Shown here in pieces: positions 32,987 to 41,540 of a stretch of DNA of 64,000 nt. A program made the translations under genes and the position numbers. Every line of letters begins with the position of its first letter. Position 1 is the first letter of the stretch. The DNA lies in the NCBI RefSeq assembly GCF_030269545.1, contig NZ_BSTN01000005.1, forward strand, positions 279,724-343,723. Reading direction: 5' to 3'. The notes under the pieces are model-generated. The model made no database searches. It worked only from the letters and a program-made list of their open reading frames with translations, and was not told the DNA's origin. This DNA comes from Actinomadura sp. NBRC 104425 (lineage in GTDB: Bacteria > Actinomycetota > Actinomycetes > Streptosporangiales > Streptosporangiaceae).

Positions 32987-33340
32987 GGGCCACCTCCCCC
33001 GCGGCGGGCTCGTGTCCAGCCTGGCCGGGCTGGATCCGCCCAGGTAGGGGCCGGAGACCTCGAGACCGGGGACCTTCGGCCCCGCCCCGGGGACGGGGCC
33101 CACCCGCCCCGCCGTAACGGCCGGGTTCAGGACACGCCGGCGTCGCTCTCCGGCCAGTGCAGGGCGGTCTGGCGATCGGGCCTGCGGTGGAAGGCCCGGT
33201 CGAGGGCGGGCACCGGCGCGGCCGTGACCCGCGGTGCCCGGCGCACGGGGTTGACGTCGCGACCGGGAAGACCGCAGGCTCTCGGTGCCCGTGACACCGA
33301 CCCGTCACATCGGCGGGAGACCGTTGTGGCGGGTTGGGGG
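32987..33340. other. Intergenic region between stress protein and P450 genes
   Basis: About 350 bases. The minus strand holds a frame ending at 33127 that reads VPALDRAFHRRPDRQTALHW, which looks protein-like but has no clear start or family. Upstream of the stress protein are short inverted pairs (GGGGCC...) without a clear promoter. Confidence 0.3.
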
Positions 33341-34546
33341 TTACGGAGCGTCCCAGGTGATGGGGAACCGTTCGGGAGCCCGGGTCGCCATGCCGGCCTT
33401 CCAGACGATGTCCTGCTCGGACCCGGCGAAGCGCAGGCCCGGCAGGCGCTCCAGCAGCGTGCGCAGGGCGACCTGCAGCTCCATGCGGGCCAGCGGCGCG
33501 CCCAGGCAGTGGTGCGGGCCGTGCCCGAAGCCGACGTGGGGCGCCTCCTGGCGCCGCAGGTCGAGCCGGTCCGGGTCGCTGTAGACGGCCTCGTCCCGGT
33601 TGGCCGAGGGCAGGGCGACCACCACGGGTTCGCCCGCCCGGACGGTCACGCCGCCCAGCTCGACGTCTTCGAGCGCGTACCGGGCGCCGCCCCCGGCCAG
33701 CCCGAGGGGCACGTAGCGCATCAGCTCCTCGACCGCGCGCGGCACCAGGCCGAGGTCCGCGCGCAGCAGCGCCAGCTGCTCGGGGTGGGTGAGCAGCACG
33801 TAGACGAAGTTGGGGATCTGCGAGGCGGTCGTCTCGTGACCGGCGACGAGGATGCCCTCGGCCAGCGCCAGCATCTCGTCCTCCGACAGCCGGTCCTCCT
33901 GGTCGCGGGCCACGACAAGCGCGCCGAGCAGGTCGTCCCTCGGTTCCCGGCGGCGCTCGGCGATCAACCCGGCCATGTACTCGCGCAGCCGCGCCACGTG
34001 CTCGGCCACCTGCTCGGGCGTGAACCGGGTGGTGGACAGGAAGGCGTCCGACCAGACGCGGAAGCGCACCCGGTCCTCGACGGGGACGCCGAGCAGCTCG
34101 CAGATCACGGTGATCGGCAGCGGCAGGGCGAAGTCTTCGACCAGCTCGGCCGGGGCGCCCTTGGCGATCATCCGGTCGACCAGTTCGCCGGCGATCTGCT
34201 CGGCGCGCGGCCGCAGCCGCTCCACGCGCCGGACGGTGAACGCCTTGGTGACCAGCCTGCGGAGCCTGCTGTGCTCGGGCGGGTCGAGGCTCATGATGCT
34301 GCCGGACGGGCCGCGGTAGCCGCGGGAGCGCGGCTCGTCGCGGGACACGGCGGCGGCGCGGCTGAACCGGGGGTCGCTGAGCACGAACTTGACGTCCTCG
34401 TAGCGGGTGGCCAGCCAGGCGGGCTCGCCGTAGGGCAGCCGCACCCTGGACACCGGCCGGTCGCGGCGCAGTTCGGCGAACAGCGGGTCCATGTCGAGCC
34501 GCTCGGATTCACTGAACGGGAAGGCCCTGGTCTCCGTCGTGGTCAT
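33341..34546 (-). CDS. Cytochrome P450 (CYP105/107-like)
   Basis: 401 residues from ATG 34546 (GAGGAGGT 5 nt upstream; upstream in-frame codons to 34594 ignored). Typical soluble bacterial P450: I-helix ILVAGHETTAS, K-helix AVEELMRY (ExxR), PERF-like region SDPDRLDLRRQEAPHVGFGH, and haem-thiolate GFGHGPHHCLGAPLAR. It requires ferredoxin partners, which are not nearby. The gene is divergent from an MFS exporter with a 314-bp control region holding a good promoter and palindromic sites. A drug- or metabolite-modifying role paired with export is inferred. Confidence 0.92.
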   Translation of the reverse strand: MTTTETRAFPFSESERLDMDPLFAELRRDRPVSRVRLPYGEPAWLATRYEDVKFVLSDPRFSRAAAVSRDEPRSRGYRGPSGSIMSLDPPEHSRLRRLVTKAFTVRRVERLRPRAEQIAGELVDRMIAKGAPAELVEDFALPLPITVICELLGVPVEDRVRFRVWSDAFLSTTRFTPEQVAEHVARLREYMAGLIAERRREPRDDLLGALVVARDQEDRLSEDEMLALAEGILVAGHETTASQIPNFVYVLLTHPEQLALLRADLGLVPRAVEELMRYVPLGLAGGGARYALEDVELGGVTVRAGEPVVVALPSANRDEAVYSDPDRLDLRRQEAPHVGFGHGPHHCLGAPLARMELQVALRTLLERLPGLRFAGSEQDIVWKAGMATRAPERFPITWDAP

Positions 34547-34689
34547 GACGACCTCCTCACTCGCCGGAATGAGCCGGCGCCGCGTCCGGCGCACGGTTGC
34601 GGACCGGGTTCCGCCGCCCCCTTCCGCCGGCTCGGACGGGGCTCCGATCGCCCCCGGCCGGTCTCCCCCACCTCACGACGGAAACACAT

Positions 34690-34724
34690 GTATTCACCAT
34701 ACGTTTCGCGACAGGGTCTGACAA
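34690..34724 (-). promoter_or_regulatory. P450 promoter overlapped by inverted repeat
   Basis: On the minus strand a -35-like TTGTCA (34719-34724), a 17-bp spacer and a -10-like TATGGT (34696-34701) lie about 150 nt before the P450 start. The inverted repeat GTATTCACCATAC (34690-34702) covers the -10, as expected for a repressor operator. Confidence 0.5.
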
Positions 34725-34777
34725 GGCGTCAAAGGCCCAGTCATTGCCTCCGCACTCCGCCACTCACCGCCCACCCG

Positions 34778-34849
34778 TTATAACTCCCGAAACCAACCAC
34801 CCGGTATGATCTCTGCCTGCCCGGCGGAAATGCGCGCCTAGGTTATAAG
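34778..34849. promoter_or_regulatory. Paired GTTATAA elements before the MFS gene
   Basis: GTTATAAC at 34778-34785 and GTTATAAG at 34842-34849, 64 bp apart, are AT-rich islands in otherwise GC-rich DNA. The second is 12 nt before the MFS start and could be a -10 or operator. Confidence 0.38.
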
Positions 34850-34860
34850 ACGGGAGGCGG

Positions 34861-36075
34861 ATGAGGCGGTCGACAGGGGGCGGCCCGGCCATGAGCGGGG
34901 CGCTCGGACGCGGCCGGACCGCGGCGCTGCCGGCGCACGCGGTGATCACCCAGGCGGTCACGTTCGTGCTGCGGCCCACCATGTCGTACCGCGCGATCGA
35001 ACTGCACGTGCCCGCGGCCGGGCTCGGCGCCCTGGCCGCCGCCTTCGCCCTGGCCCCGCTGTTCCTGGCGCTGCCCGCCGGTCAGCTGACCGACCGCGTC
35101 GGGGAACGCCGGGTGATGACCGGCGGTGCGGCCCTGCTGACCTGCTCCTGCCTGGCCTTCCTGGTGGCCGGGGACACCGTCGGCGGGCTGGTCGCGGCGG
35201 CCATGCTGCTGGGCACCGGGCACCTGGGCTGCGTGGTCGGCCAGCAGGCGCTGGTCGCCAACACCGCCTCCCGGGGCGCCCACGACACCGCCTTCGGCCA
35301 CTACACCTTCGCCGCGTCGCTGGGGCAGTCGGCCGGCCCGGTGCTGATCGCCATGTTCGGCGGCCACCGCGACATCCCCGACACCGGGCGCATCTTCGCC
35401 TGGACGTGCGCCGTGTCGGCCGTGCTGGTCGCGCTGTCCCTGGCGTTGACCAGCACCGAGCGGGCCCCGGCGCGGGCCCGGGAGGAGGGGCCGCGGACCC
35501 GGACGCTGCTGCGCCTGCCCGGACTGCCGCACGCGCTGCTGACCAGCTGCGTGGTGCTGTCGGCCGTGGACATCACGCTGGCCTACCTGCCCGCGCTGGG
35601 GGCCGAGCGCGGACTGTCGTCCGGCACCGTGGGCATGCTGCTCACCCTGCGCGGACTGGCGTCCATGGGGTCGCGGTTCTTCCTGGGGCGGCTCAGCGGC
35701 GTGCTCGGCCGCCGCCGCCTGCTGGTGGTCAGCACCGTGGCGGCGGCCCTCGCGCTGGGCCTGGCCCCGCTGTCCTCGCCGACGTGGCTGCTGGCCGTGC
35801 TGCTGGTGGTCGCCGGGTTCGGGCTGGGCGTCGGGCAGCCGCTCACCATGTCGTGGCTGGCCGAATCCGCTCCCCCCGGTGCGCGCGGCCGCGCCATGTC
35901 GCTGCGTCTGCTCGGCAACCGCACCGGGCAGATCGTGCTGCCCAGCGCCGCCGGCCTGCTCGCGGCGGGCCTGGGGGCGGGCGGCGTCCTGTACGCGACC
36001 GCGCTGGGCCTGGGCTGGGCCGGTCTGGCCGCGCGCCGCCTGCCCATGGACGCCCCGCAGCCACCGGAGCAGTGA
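34861..36075 (+). CDS. MFS transporter (drug/metabolite exporter)
   Basis: 404 residues, 12 predicted helices, ATG 34861 with GGGAGG 3-7 nt upstream. Motif A LPAGQLTDRVGERRVMTGGA between helices 2 and 3 and a related copy RFFLGRLSGVLGRRRL between helices 8 and 9 are clear. It is divergent from the P450 gene and shares its control region, so it may export the P450 product or a toxic substrate. The substrate cannot be told from sequence. Confidence 0.88.
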   Translation: MRRSTGGGPAMSGALGRGRTAALPAHAVITQAVTFVLRPTMSYRAIELHVPAAGLGALAAAFALAPLFLALPAGQLTDRVGERRVMTGGAALLTCSCLAFLVAGDTVGGLVAAAMLLGTGHLGCVVGQQALVANTASRGAHDTAFGHYTFAASLGQSAGPVLIAMFGGHRDIPDTGRIFAWTCAVSAVLVALSLALTSTERAPARAREEGPRTRTLLRLPGLPHALLTSCVVLSAVDITLAYLPALGAERGLSSGTVGMLLTLRGLASMGSRFFLGRLSGVLGRRRLLVVSTVAAALALGLAPLSSPTWLLAVLLVVAGFGLGVGQPLTMSWLAESAPPGARGRAMSLRLLGNRTGQIVLPSAAGLLAAGLGAGGVLYATALGLGWAGLAARRLPMDAPQPPEQ

Positions 36076-36164
36076 GCCCCGCGGGCACGGAGCGGCCGTG
36101 AGCCGACGAGGCCGGTGCGCGATAATCGCTGGTAGTCCGACATCTCCGCCGAGGAGGGTGTTCC

Positions 36165-36998
36165 GTGACCGGCAGCGACATTACTCCGCCCGACGACCCG
36201 GGCCCGGAGCACCCCAAGATCGACACGACCGTGCCGCACTCGGCGCGCATCTGGAACTACTGGCTCGGCGGCAAGGACAACTACCCCGTGGACCGGGCGG
36301 CGGGCGAGGCGTTCCGGCAGGTCTACCCGGGGATCACCGACCTGGCCCGGGGCTCGCGCTACTTCCTCGGACGGGTGGTGCGCTTCCTGGCGGGCGAGGC
36401 CGGCATACGGCAGTTCCTGGACGTCGGCACCGGCCTGCCGACCGTCGACAACACCCACGAGATCGCCCAGCGGGCGGCGCCCGAGTCGCGGATCGTCTAC
36501 GTCGACAACGACCCGCTGGTGCTGATGCACGCCAACGCGCTGCTGACCAGCAGCCCCGAGGGCGTCACCAGCTACATCGAGGCCGACCTGCGCGACCCCG
36601 GCACCATCATCCGCGAGGCCGCGCAGACGCTGGACCTCGGCCGGCCGGTCGCGCTGCTGCTCATGCAGATCCTCGGCCACATCGACAACGCCGGCGGCGA
36701 CGAGGAGGCGCGGTCGATCGTCCGGCGGCTGATGGACGCCCTGCCGCCCGGCAGCTATCTGGCGATCAACGACAGCACCGACACCAACCCGGCCAACGTC
36801 GAGGCCACCCGCCGCTACAACGAGGGCGGCTCCGCCCCGTACCACCTGCGGCGCCCCGAGCAGATCGCGCGCCTGTTCGAGGGACTGGAGCTCGTCGAAC
36901 CCGGCGTCGTGCCCATCAACGAATGGCGTCCCGACCCGAGCCCCTTCGAGACGCCCTCCGACGAGGGCGTCCTCGGCGGCGTCGCCCGCAAACCCTGA
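36165..36998 (+). CDS. SAM-dependent methyltransferase, SAV2177/DUF574 family, copy 1
   Basis: 277 residues from GTG 36165 (GAGGAGG upstream). Family marks are IDTTVPHSARIWNYWLGGKD, GIRQFLDVGTGLPTVDNTHE (SAM loop), SRIVYVDNDPLVLMHANALL, and SYLAINDSTD. The family is greatly expanded in actinomycetes; its acceptors are unknown. It is followed 97 nt later by a HEAT-repeat gene. A second copy is at 40313. Confidence 0.9.
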   Translation: MTGSDITPPDDPGPEHPKIDTTVPHSARIWNYWLGGKDNYPVDRAAGEAFRQVYPGITDLARGSRYFLGRVVRFLAGEAGIRQFLDVGTGLPTVDNTHEIAQRAAPESRIVYVDNDPLVLMHANALLTSSPEGVTSYIEADLRDPGTIIREAAQTLDLGRPVALLLMQILGHIDNAGGDEEARSIVRRLMDALPPGSYLAINDSTDTNPANVEATRRYNEGGSAPYHLRRPEQIARLFEGLELVEPGVVPINEWRPDPSPFETPSDEGVLGGVARKP

Positions 36999-37095
36999 CC
37001 CGCCGCATTTCGGACCGTCCTGCCCGTCGCGGAGGACCCGAACGCAGCCAACCGCATGGGAGGCAGGGACGTCCCCGTGGCAAGGGGGCGATGTC

Positions 37096-38631
37096 ATGGG
37101 GACCGAGCACCAGATCGAGTTCTTCGTGCGTGAGATCTCAGAGGCCGACCCGCCGCGGCGTGCGGCCGCCGCCAAGGGGCTGGGGCGGATCGGCCGCCCG
37201 GAGCACACCGCGGTCCTCATCGCGGCGGCGCGGGACGGCGATCCCGGGGTGCGCGCGGCCGCGGCGATCGGACTCGGCAGGCTCCTGGTGCCGGCGCCCG
37301 GGGAGCGGGCGCCGCGCGACGGGCGGCGCGCTGTCGCAAGGCCGGTCCACGACCTTCTGATCGAGCTGCTGGCCGACCCGGACGCGCAGGTCCGCCGCCG
37401 GGCCGCGCTGGCGGCGGACCGCCTGGAGCTGACCGGGCCGGCCGTCACCGCCGCGTTCGGGCGGCTGCTGCGCGACGAGGAGTACCACGTCAGGCTGAAC
37501 GCGCTGGTCGCTTTGGAGCGGCTGGCCGAGCCCGGAGACGTCGCGGCGCTGGTCGACCTGCTCGACGATCCCGTGCTGGCGGTCCGGAACTTCGCGCGCG
37601 TGGTGCTGCGGAAAGTCCTGCATCTCGGCGCACACAACGACGTCCTGCTGCCCCGGCTGTCGCAGGTGGCGGCCTCGGGACCGGGCAGGGCACGCGCAGC
37701 AGCCCTGAGCATGGTCGCCCACCACGGCCGCGCGGACCTCGCCGAGGCCGGGCTCACCGCCGCCGAACCGAAGGTGCGGCGGGTCGCGGCGTCGATCCTG
37801 TTGCGGGATCCGCGGCCGGAGACGGCCGACCGCCTGCTCGCCGCGCTCGACGTCGAACGCGATCCCGAGGCGGCGATTCCCCTGCTCGTCTTCGCCGGAC
37901 GATGCGGAGAGCGCGGCCTGGCGGCGGCCGTCCGCTGGCTGCACGATCACCAGGCGGGTCCGGTCGCCGCCTTGGCGCTGGGCAGGATCGGCACACCGGA
38001 AGCCGTCCGGCGGCTGCGTGCGGTGGTGACAGGCCGGACGGCAGTGCCCCCGGTGGTGCGCGGCGAAGCCGCCTGCGAACTGGGGACGATGAGCGACCCG
38101 AACGACGCCGACCGCCTGATCGCCCTGCTCGACGACCCGAACTATGACGTCCGGCATGGCGCCGTCCACGGCCTGGCCGCGATGGACCTGGACGGGCCGC
38201 GGGCGCGCCGGCAGCGGGACCGCATCGTGGAGGCGCTGCTGAGCAGCTGGGTAGCGCATCCCGTGCTGAGCTGGTACTACCACCAGGCGCTGAGGCGTCA
38301 CGCCGACATACGGCACCCGGAGGTGCGGGCGCGGCTGCGGCGGCTCGCCGAGGAGTCGCACGGCGACGGCCGGGCGGCGGCGCTGGCGCTGCTGGCCGAC
38401 ACCGGTACGGGGCAGGACGCCGACCTGTTCGCCGCCCTGCTGCGGGCCCCCGACGAAGACGCCCGCTACGAGGCGGCGCGCATGCTGGCCCATTACGGGC
38501 GGTTGCACAAGACCCTGCCGCCTTGGGTCGGCCCCGAGGTCACCGACCGCCTCACCGAACTGTCCCGTGACAATGCCCGTCAGGTCCGCCAGGCCGCGGC
38601 CGACGCCCTGCGCTTTCTCGATCCGGACTGA
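37096..38631 (+). CDS. HEAT-repeat (PBS lyase-like) protein
   Basis: 511 residues from ATG 37096. The whole chain is an alpha-solenoid of about 12 HEAT units. Clear ones are DPPRRAAAAKGLGRIGRPEH, DPGVRAAAAIGLGRLL, DAQVRRRAALAADRL, YHVRLNALVALERLAEPGDV, DPNYDVRHGAVHGLAAMD and DARYEAARMLAHYG. There is no membrane segment and no catalytic motif, so a protein-binding scaffold is likely. Its partner is unknown. Confidence 0.82.
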   Translation: MGTEHQIEFFVREISEADPPRRAAAAKGLGRIGRPEHTAVLIAAARDGDPGVRAAAAIGLGRLLVPAPGERAPRDGRRAVARPVHDLLIELLADPDAQVRRRAALAADRLELTGPAVTAAFGRLLRDEEYHVRLNALVALERLAEPGDVAALVDLLDDPVLAVRNFARVVLRKVLHLGAHNDVLLPRLSQVAASGPGRARAAALSMVAHHGRADLAEAGLTAAEPKVRRVAASILLRDPRPETADRLLAALDVERDPEAAIPLLVFAGRCGERGLAAAVRWLHDHQAGPVAALALGRIGTPEAVRRLRAVVTGRTAVPPVVRGEAACELGTMSDPNDADRLIALLDDPNYDVRHGAVHGLAAMDLDGPRARRQRDRIVEALLSSWVAHPVLSWYYHQALRRHADIRHPEVRARLRRLAEESHGDGRAAALALLADTGTGQDADLFAALLRAPDEDARYEAARMLAHYGRLHKTLPPWVGPEVTDRLTELSRDNARQVRQAAADALRFLDPD

Positions 38632-38684
38632 ACGTCACGCGTTCCTGCGCGCGTCCACCGCCATGCGGCGGCCCGGGGAGGCGC

Positions 38685-40247
38685 TCAGGAATCCGCCAGG
38701 TACTGCTCTTTGAGCAGGGCCTTGTGGATCTTGCCGACGGGGGTCAGCGGCACGTCGCTGGTGATGACGAACTGGCGCGGGACCTTGTAGTCGGCCAGCC
38801 GGTCCCGGCAGTAGGCGGTGAGCTCCTCGGCGGTGGGCGGTTCACCCCCCGGGCGGGGCACCACGTAGAACCGGCCGACCTCGCCGAGGACGTCGTCGGG
38901 CACGCCGATCCCCGCGGCCATCGCGACCTTCGGGTGCGCGGTCAGCACGTTCTCGATCTCCACCGGGTAGACGTTGAAGCCGCCCTGGATGTACATCTCC
39001 TTCTTGCGGCCGCGCAGCACCAGGTGCCCGGAGGGCTCCATCTCCACCATGTCGCCGGTGGCCAGCCAGCCGTCCGGCAGGAAGACCTCGGCGGTCTCCT
39101 CGGGCATGTCCCAGTACCCGGCGGCCACGCAGGCGCCGCGGATCTGCAGCTCGCCGGCCTCCCCCGGCGGCAGGACGGCCCCGTCCCGGCCGACCACCCG
39201 GGCCTCGAAGTCGCCGATCACCGCGCCGAGGGTGCGGGACACCGTCTCCGGGTCGTCGTCCCGGCGCGACAGGACGCACGCGCCCGAGGACTCCGACAGC
39301 CCGTACAGGCCGTACAGCGGCGCCGTCGGAAAGCCCCGCCGGATCGAGTCGGCCAGCGCGGGCTCCACATTGGAGCCGCCCGCGATGCAGATCCGCACCG
39401 ACGACACGTCGCGGTCGGCGAAGCCGTCGTGGCCGAGCATGAGCACGTACATGGTCGGCACCGCGGCCAGGACGGTCACGCGGTGCCGTTCGATCGCGCG
39501 CAGCGAGGCGTCCGGGCTGAACGCGGGCACCAGCGCCACCGCTCCCCCGCTGACCAGCGCGGTCATCAAGGTGCAGGTGATGCCGCCGACGTGGTTGAGC
39601 GGCAGGTGCCCGAGCTGGACGTCGCCGGGGCCAAGCGCGAAGTGCTCGGCCTGCGCGGCCGCCGAGGCCAGGATGCTGCCATGGGTGATGACCGCGCCCT
39701 TGGGGCGGCCGGTGGTCCCGGAGGTGTAGAGGATCAGCAGCGGGTCATCCGGGGCCACCTCCTCGCGGGCCGCCGCCAGCGCCGCCGCGTCGACGGGGGT
39801 CGCGGTCAGCTCGTCGAACGAGATGCTGCCTTGGAATCCCCTGCCGAAGAACACGTAGTCGCGCACCCCGGGCAGCTGCGCGCGGAAGCCGCCGAAGAAC
39901 TCCGCGAAGTCGAAGCCGGCCACGGCGTCCACGCTGACCACCATGCGGGCGCCGCTCTGGCCGAGCATGTGGGACAGCTCCCGCTCCCGGTACCGCACGT
40001 TCAGCGGGACGACGACCGCGCCGATCCGCGCGGCGCCGAAGAAGACGGCCAGCCACTGCGCCGTGTTGGGGCCGAGCAGCCCGATCCGGTCGCCGCGCCG
40101 GACGCCGCGCGCCAGCAGCCCGGCCGCGACCCGGTCGGCCAGCTCGTCGAACCGGCCGAAGGTGAGGGTGTCGTCGCCGTCGTGCAGGAACGCCCCGTCC
40201 CGTTTCGCCGCGTCCGCCAGCGCGGCCCCGACCGTCTTGGCTCGCAT
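38685..40247 (-). CDS. AMP-dependent acyl-CoA synthetase/ligase
   Basis: 520 residues from ATG 40247 (AGAGGG upstream). ANL-superfamily motifs in order are LILYTSGTTGRPKGAVITHG (P-loop), GLYGLSESSGACVL (A5), DGWLATGDMVEMEPSGHLVL (A7), RGRKKEMYIQGGFNVYPVEI (A8) and PLTPVGKIHKALLKEQYL with the A10 Lys. It activates a carboxylic acid, probably a fatty or aryl acid, as an acyl-adenylate and then the CoA thioester. No carrier protein is nearby. It ends convergent to the HEAT gene. Confidence 0.9.
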   Translation of the reverse strand: MRAKTVGAALADAAKRDGAFLHDGDDTLTFGRFDELADRVAAGLLARGVRRGDRIGLLGPNTAQWLAVFFGAARIGAVVVPLNVRYRERELSHMLGQSGARMVVSVDAVAGFDFAEFFGGFRAQLPGVRDYVFFGRGFQGSISFDELTATPVDAAALAAAREEVAPDDPLLILYTSGTTGRPKGAVITHGSILASAAAQAEHFALGPGDVQLGHLPLNHVGGITCTLMTALVSGGAVALVPAFSPDASLRAIERHRVTVLAAVPTMYVLMLGHDGFADRDVSSVRICIAGGSNVEPALADSIRRGFPTAPLYGLYGLSESSGACVLSRRDDDPETVSRTLGAVIGDFEARVVGRDGAVLPPGEAGELQIRGACVAAGYWDMPEETAEVFLPDGWLATGDMVEMEPSGHLVLRGRKKEMYIQGGFNVYPVEIENVLTAHPKVAMAAGIGVPDDVLGEVGRFYVVPRPGGEPPTAEELTAYCRDRLADYKVPRQFVITSDVPLTPVGKIHKALLKEQYLADS

Positions 40248-40312
40248 GTCGCCCTCTCTCTCGGCCACGTCCTTTTCAAGGACCAACGATTGGGAGCCTT
40301 GTCCGGCGGACG

Positions 40313-41116
40313 TCAGGGCTTGCGGCCGACGCCCGCGTAGAACCAGATGCGCACAGCCTCCTCTGGGGTCACCGGCTGCTCGGGGCGCCACAGCGGCGCC
40401 CACACCAGACCGGGTTCGAGCAGTTCGAAGTCGCCGAACAGCGCACGCACCTGCTCGGCGGTGCGCGGCGTCCCGGGGGCGGAGGTCTTCTTGTAGACCT
40501 CGACGACCTTGGCGACCACGTCGGGGATGCCGTCGGCGGATGCGTGCGTGAGCGCCAGGTGGCTGCCCGGCGCCAGGGCGTCGCGCAGCTGGGCCATGAT
40601 GCCGTTCGGGTCGTCCTCGTCCGGGATGAAGTGCAGCGTCGCGACCAGCAGCAGCGCCACCGGCCTACTGAAGTCCAGCAGGGCGCGGGTGCCGGGGTGG
40701 TCGAGGATCTCCTGCGGGCGGCGCAGGTCGGCCTGGACGATCCGCACGTTCTCCGAATTGGCGAGCAGCGCCCGCGCGTGCGCGACGACCTGCTCGTCGT
40801 AGTCGACGTACACCACGCGGGCGTCGGGGTTCACCGAGTGCGCGATCTGGTGCACGTTCTGCTGGGTGGGCAGGCCGGTTCCGATGTCGAGGAACTGGTC
40901 GATGCCCTGCTGGGCGAGGTAGCGCACCGCGCGTCCCAGGAAGGCCCGGTTGGCCTTGATCGTGGACAGCAGGGTGGGGTCGGCGGCCATCGCCTCCTCG
41001 GCCCGCACCCGGTCGGCCTCGTAGTGGTCCTTGCCACCGAGGTAGTAGTCGTACATGCGAGCAATGTTCGGTACCGTCGGGTCGAAGCCCTTGGGCCGAG
41101 GCCGCTCGTCAGCCAC
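40313..41116 (-). CDS. SAM-dependent methyltransferase, SAV2177/DUF574 family, copy 2
   Basis: 267 residues from GTG 41116. It has the family start FDPTVPNIARMYDYYLGGKD, the SAM loop GIDQFLDIGTGLPTQQNVHQ, ARVVYVDYDEQVVAHARALL, ADLRRPQEIL and SHLALTHAS. It lies 65 nt upstream of, and in line with, the acyl-CoA ligase, so the two may be co-transcribed. It is clearly a different subgroup from copy 1. Confidence 0.9.
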   Translation of the reverse strand: MADERPRPKGFDPTVPNIARMYDYYLGGKDHYEADRVRAEEAMAADPTLLSTIKANRAFLGRAVRYLAQQGIDQFLDIGTGLPTQQNVHQIAHSVNPDARVVYVDYDEQVVAHARALLANSENVRIVQADLRRPQEILDHPGTRALLDFSRPVALLLVATLHFIPDEDDPNGIMAQLRDALAPGSHLALTHASADGIPDVVAKVVEVYKKTSAPGTPRTAEQVRALFGDFELLEPGLVWAPLWRPEQPVTPEEAVRIWFYAGVGRKP

Positions 41117-41540
41117 CGTCGCTCCTCACCGGCCATGCGTGATGACGCAAGGACGCACGGGCCATGCCGTGCGATGTTGAAGATCATCCTAGTGTCAGTT
41201 TTCGCTTTTTCGGCCGCTCTTGTCGCACATGTCGCCAAGACAACAGCGCTAACCGACAATCAGCACATAACTCCTCGAACTGCGGCAGCGCACCCTCCGG
41301 CGCGGCGTCCGCGCGCCCTGCCCGGCGTGAAAGGTTTCACACCGCGCGAGGCGGAGGACGGCCCGGGGGCGGGCGCCCCGGAGGCTCCCGGGGCGGGGCG
41401 CTGATCAGGCGTGACGCGGCTCCGGCGGCGAGGGCCCGGCCGCCGCGTGCCGGGGCGGCGGCCCGGGGCGGCGTTGACACGGTGATGGGGCGATCTCAGC
41501 ATGAGGCCACTTGATCAACGATGTGCCGACGGGATCTCCC
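41117..41540. other. Intergenic region between methyltransferase and glycoside hydrolase
   Basis: About 420 bases with no supported gene. It is AT-richer at 41190-41275. A TTGACA at 41474-41479 precedes the hydrolase start by 62 nt, but no good -10 follows (CAGCAT at 17 bp). No CebR-type palindrome was found here, unlike the other CBM2 gene. Confidence 0.35.

Noticed and set aside
41440..41540. CebR-type operator before the second CBM2 enzyme
   Set aside because: Only a half-match (GGGATCTCCC near 41531) is present; it lacks the GCGC centre and flanks.
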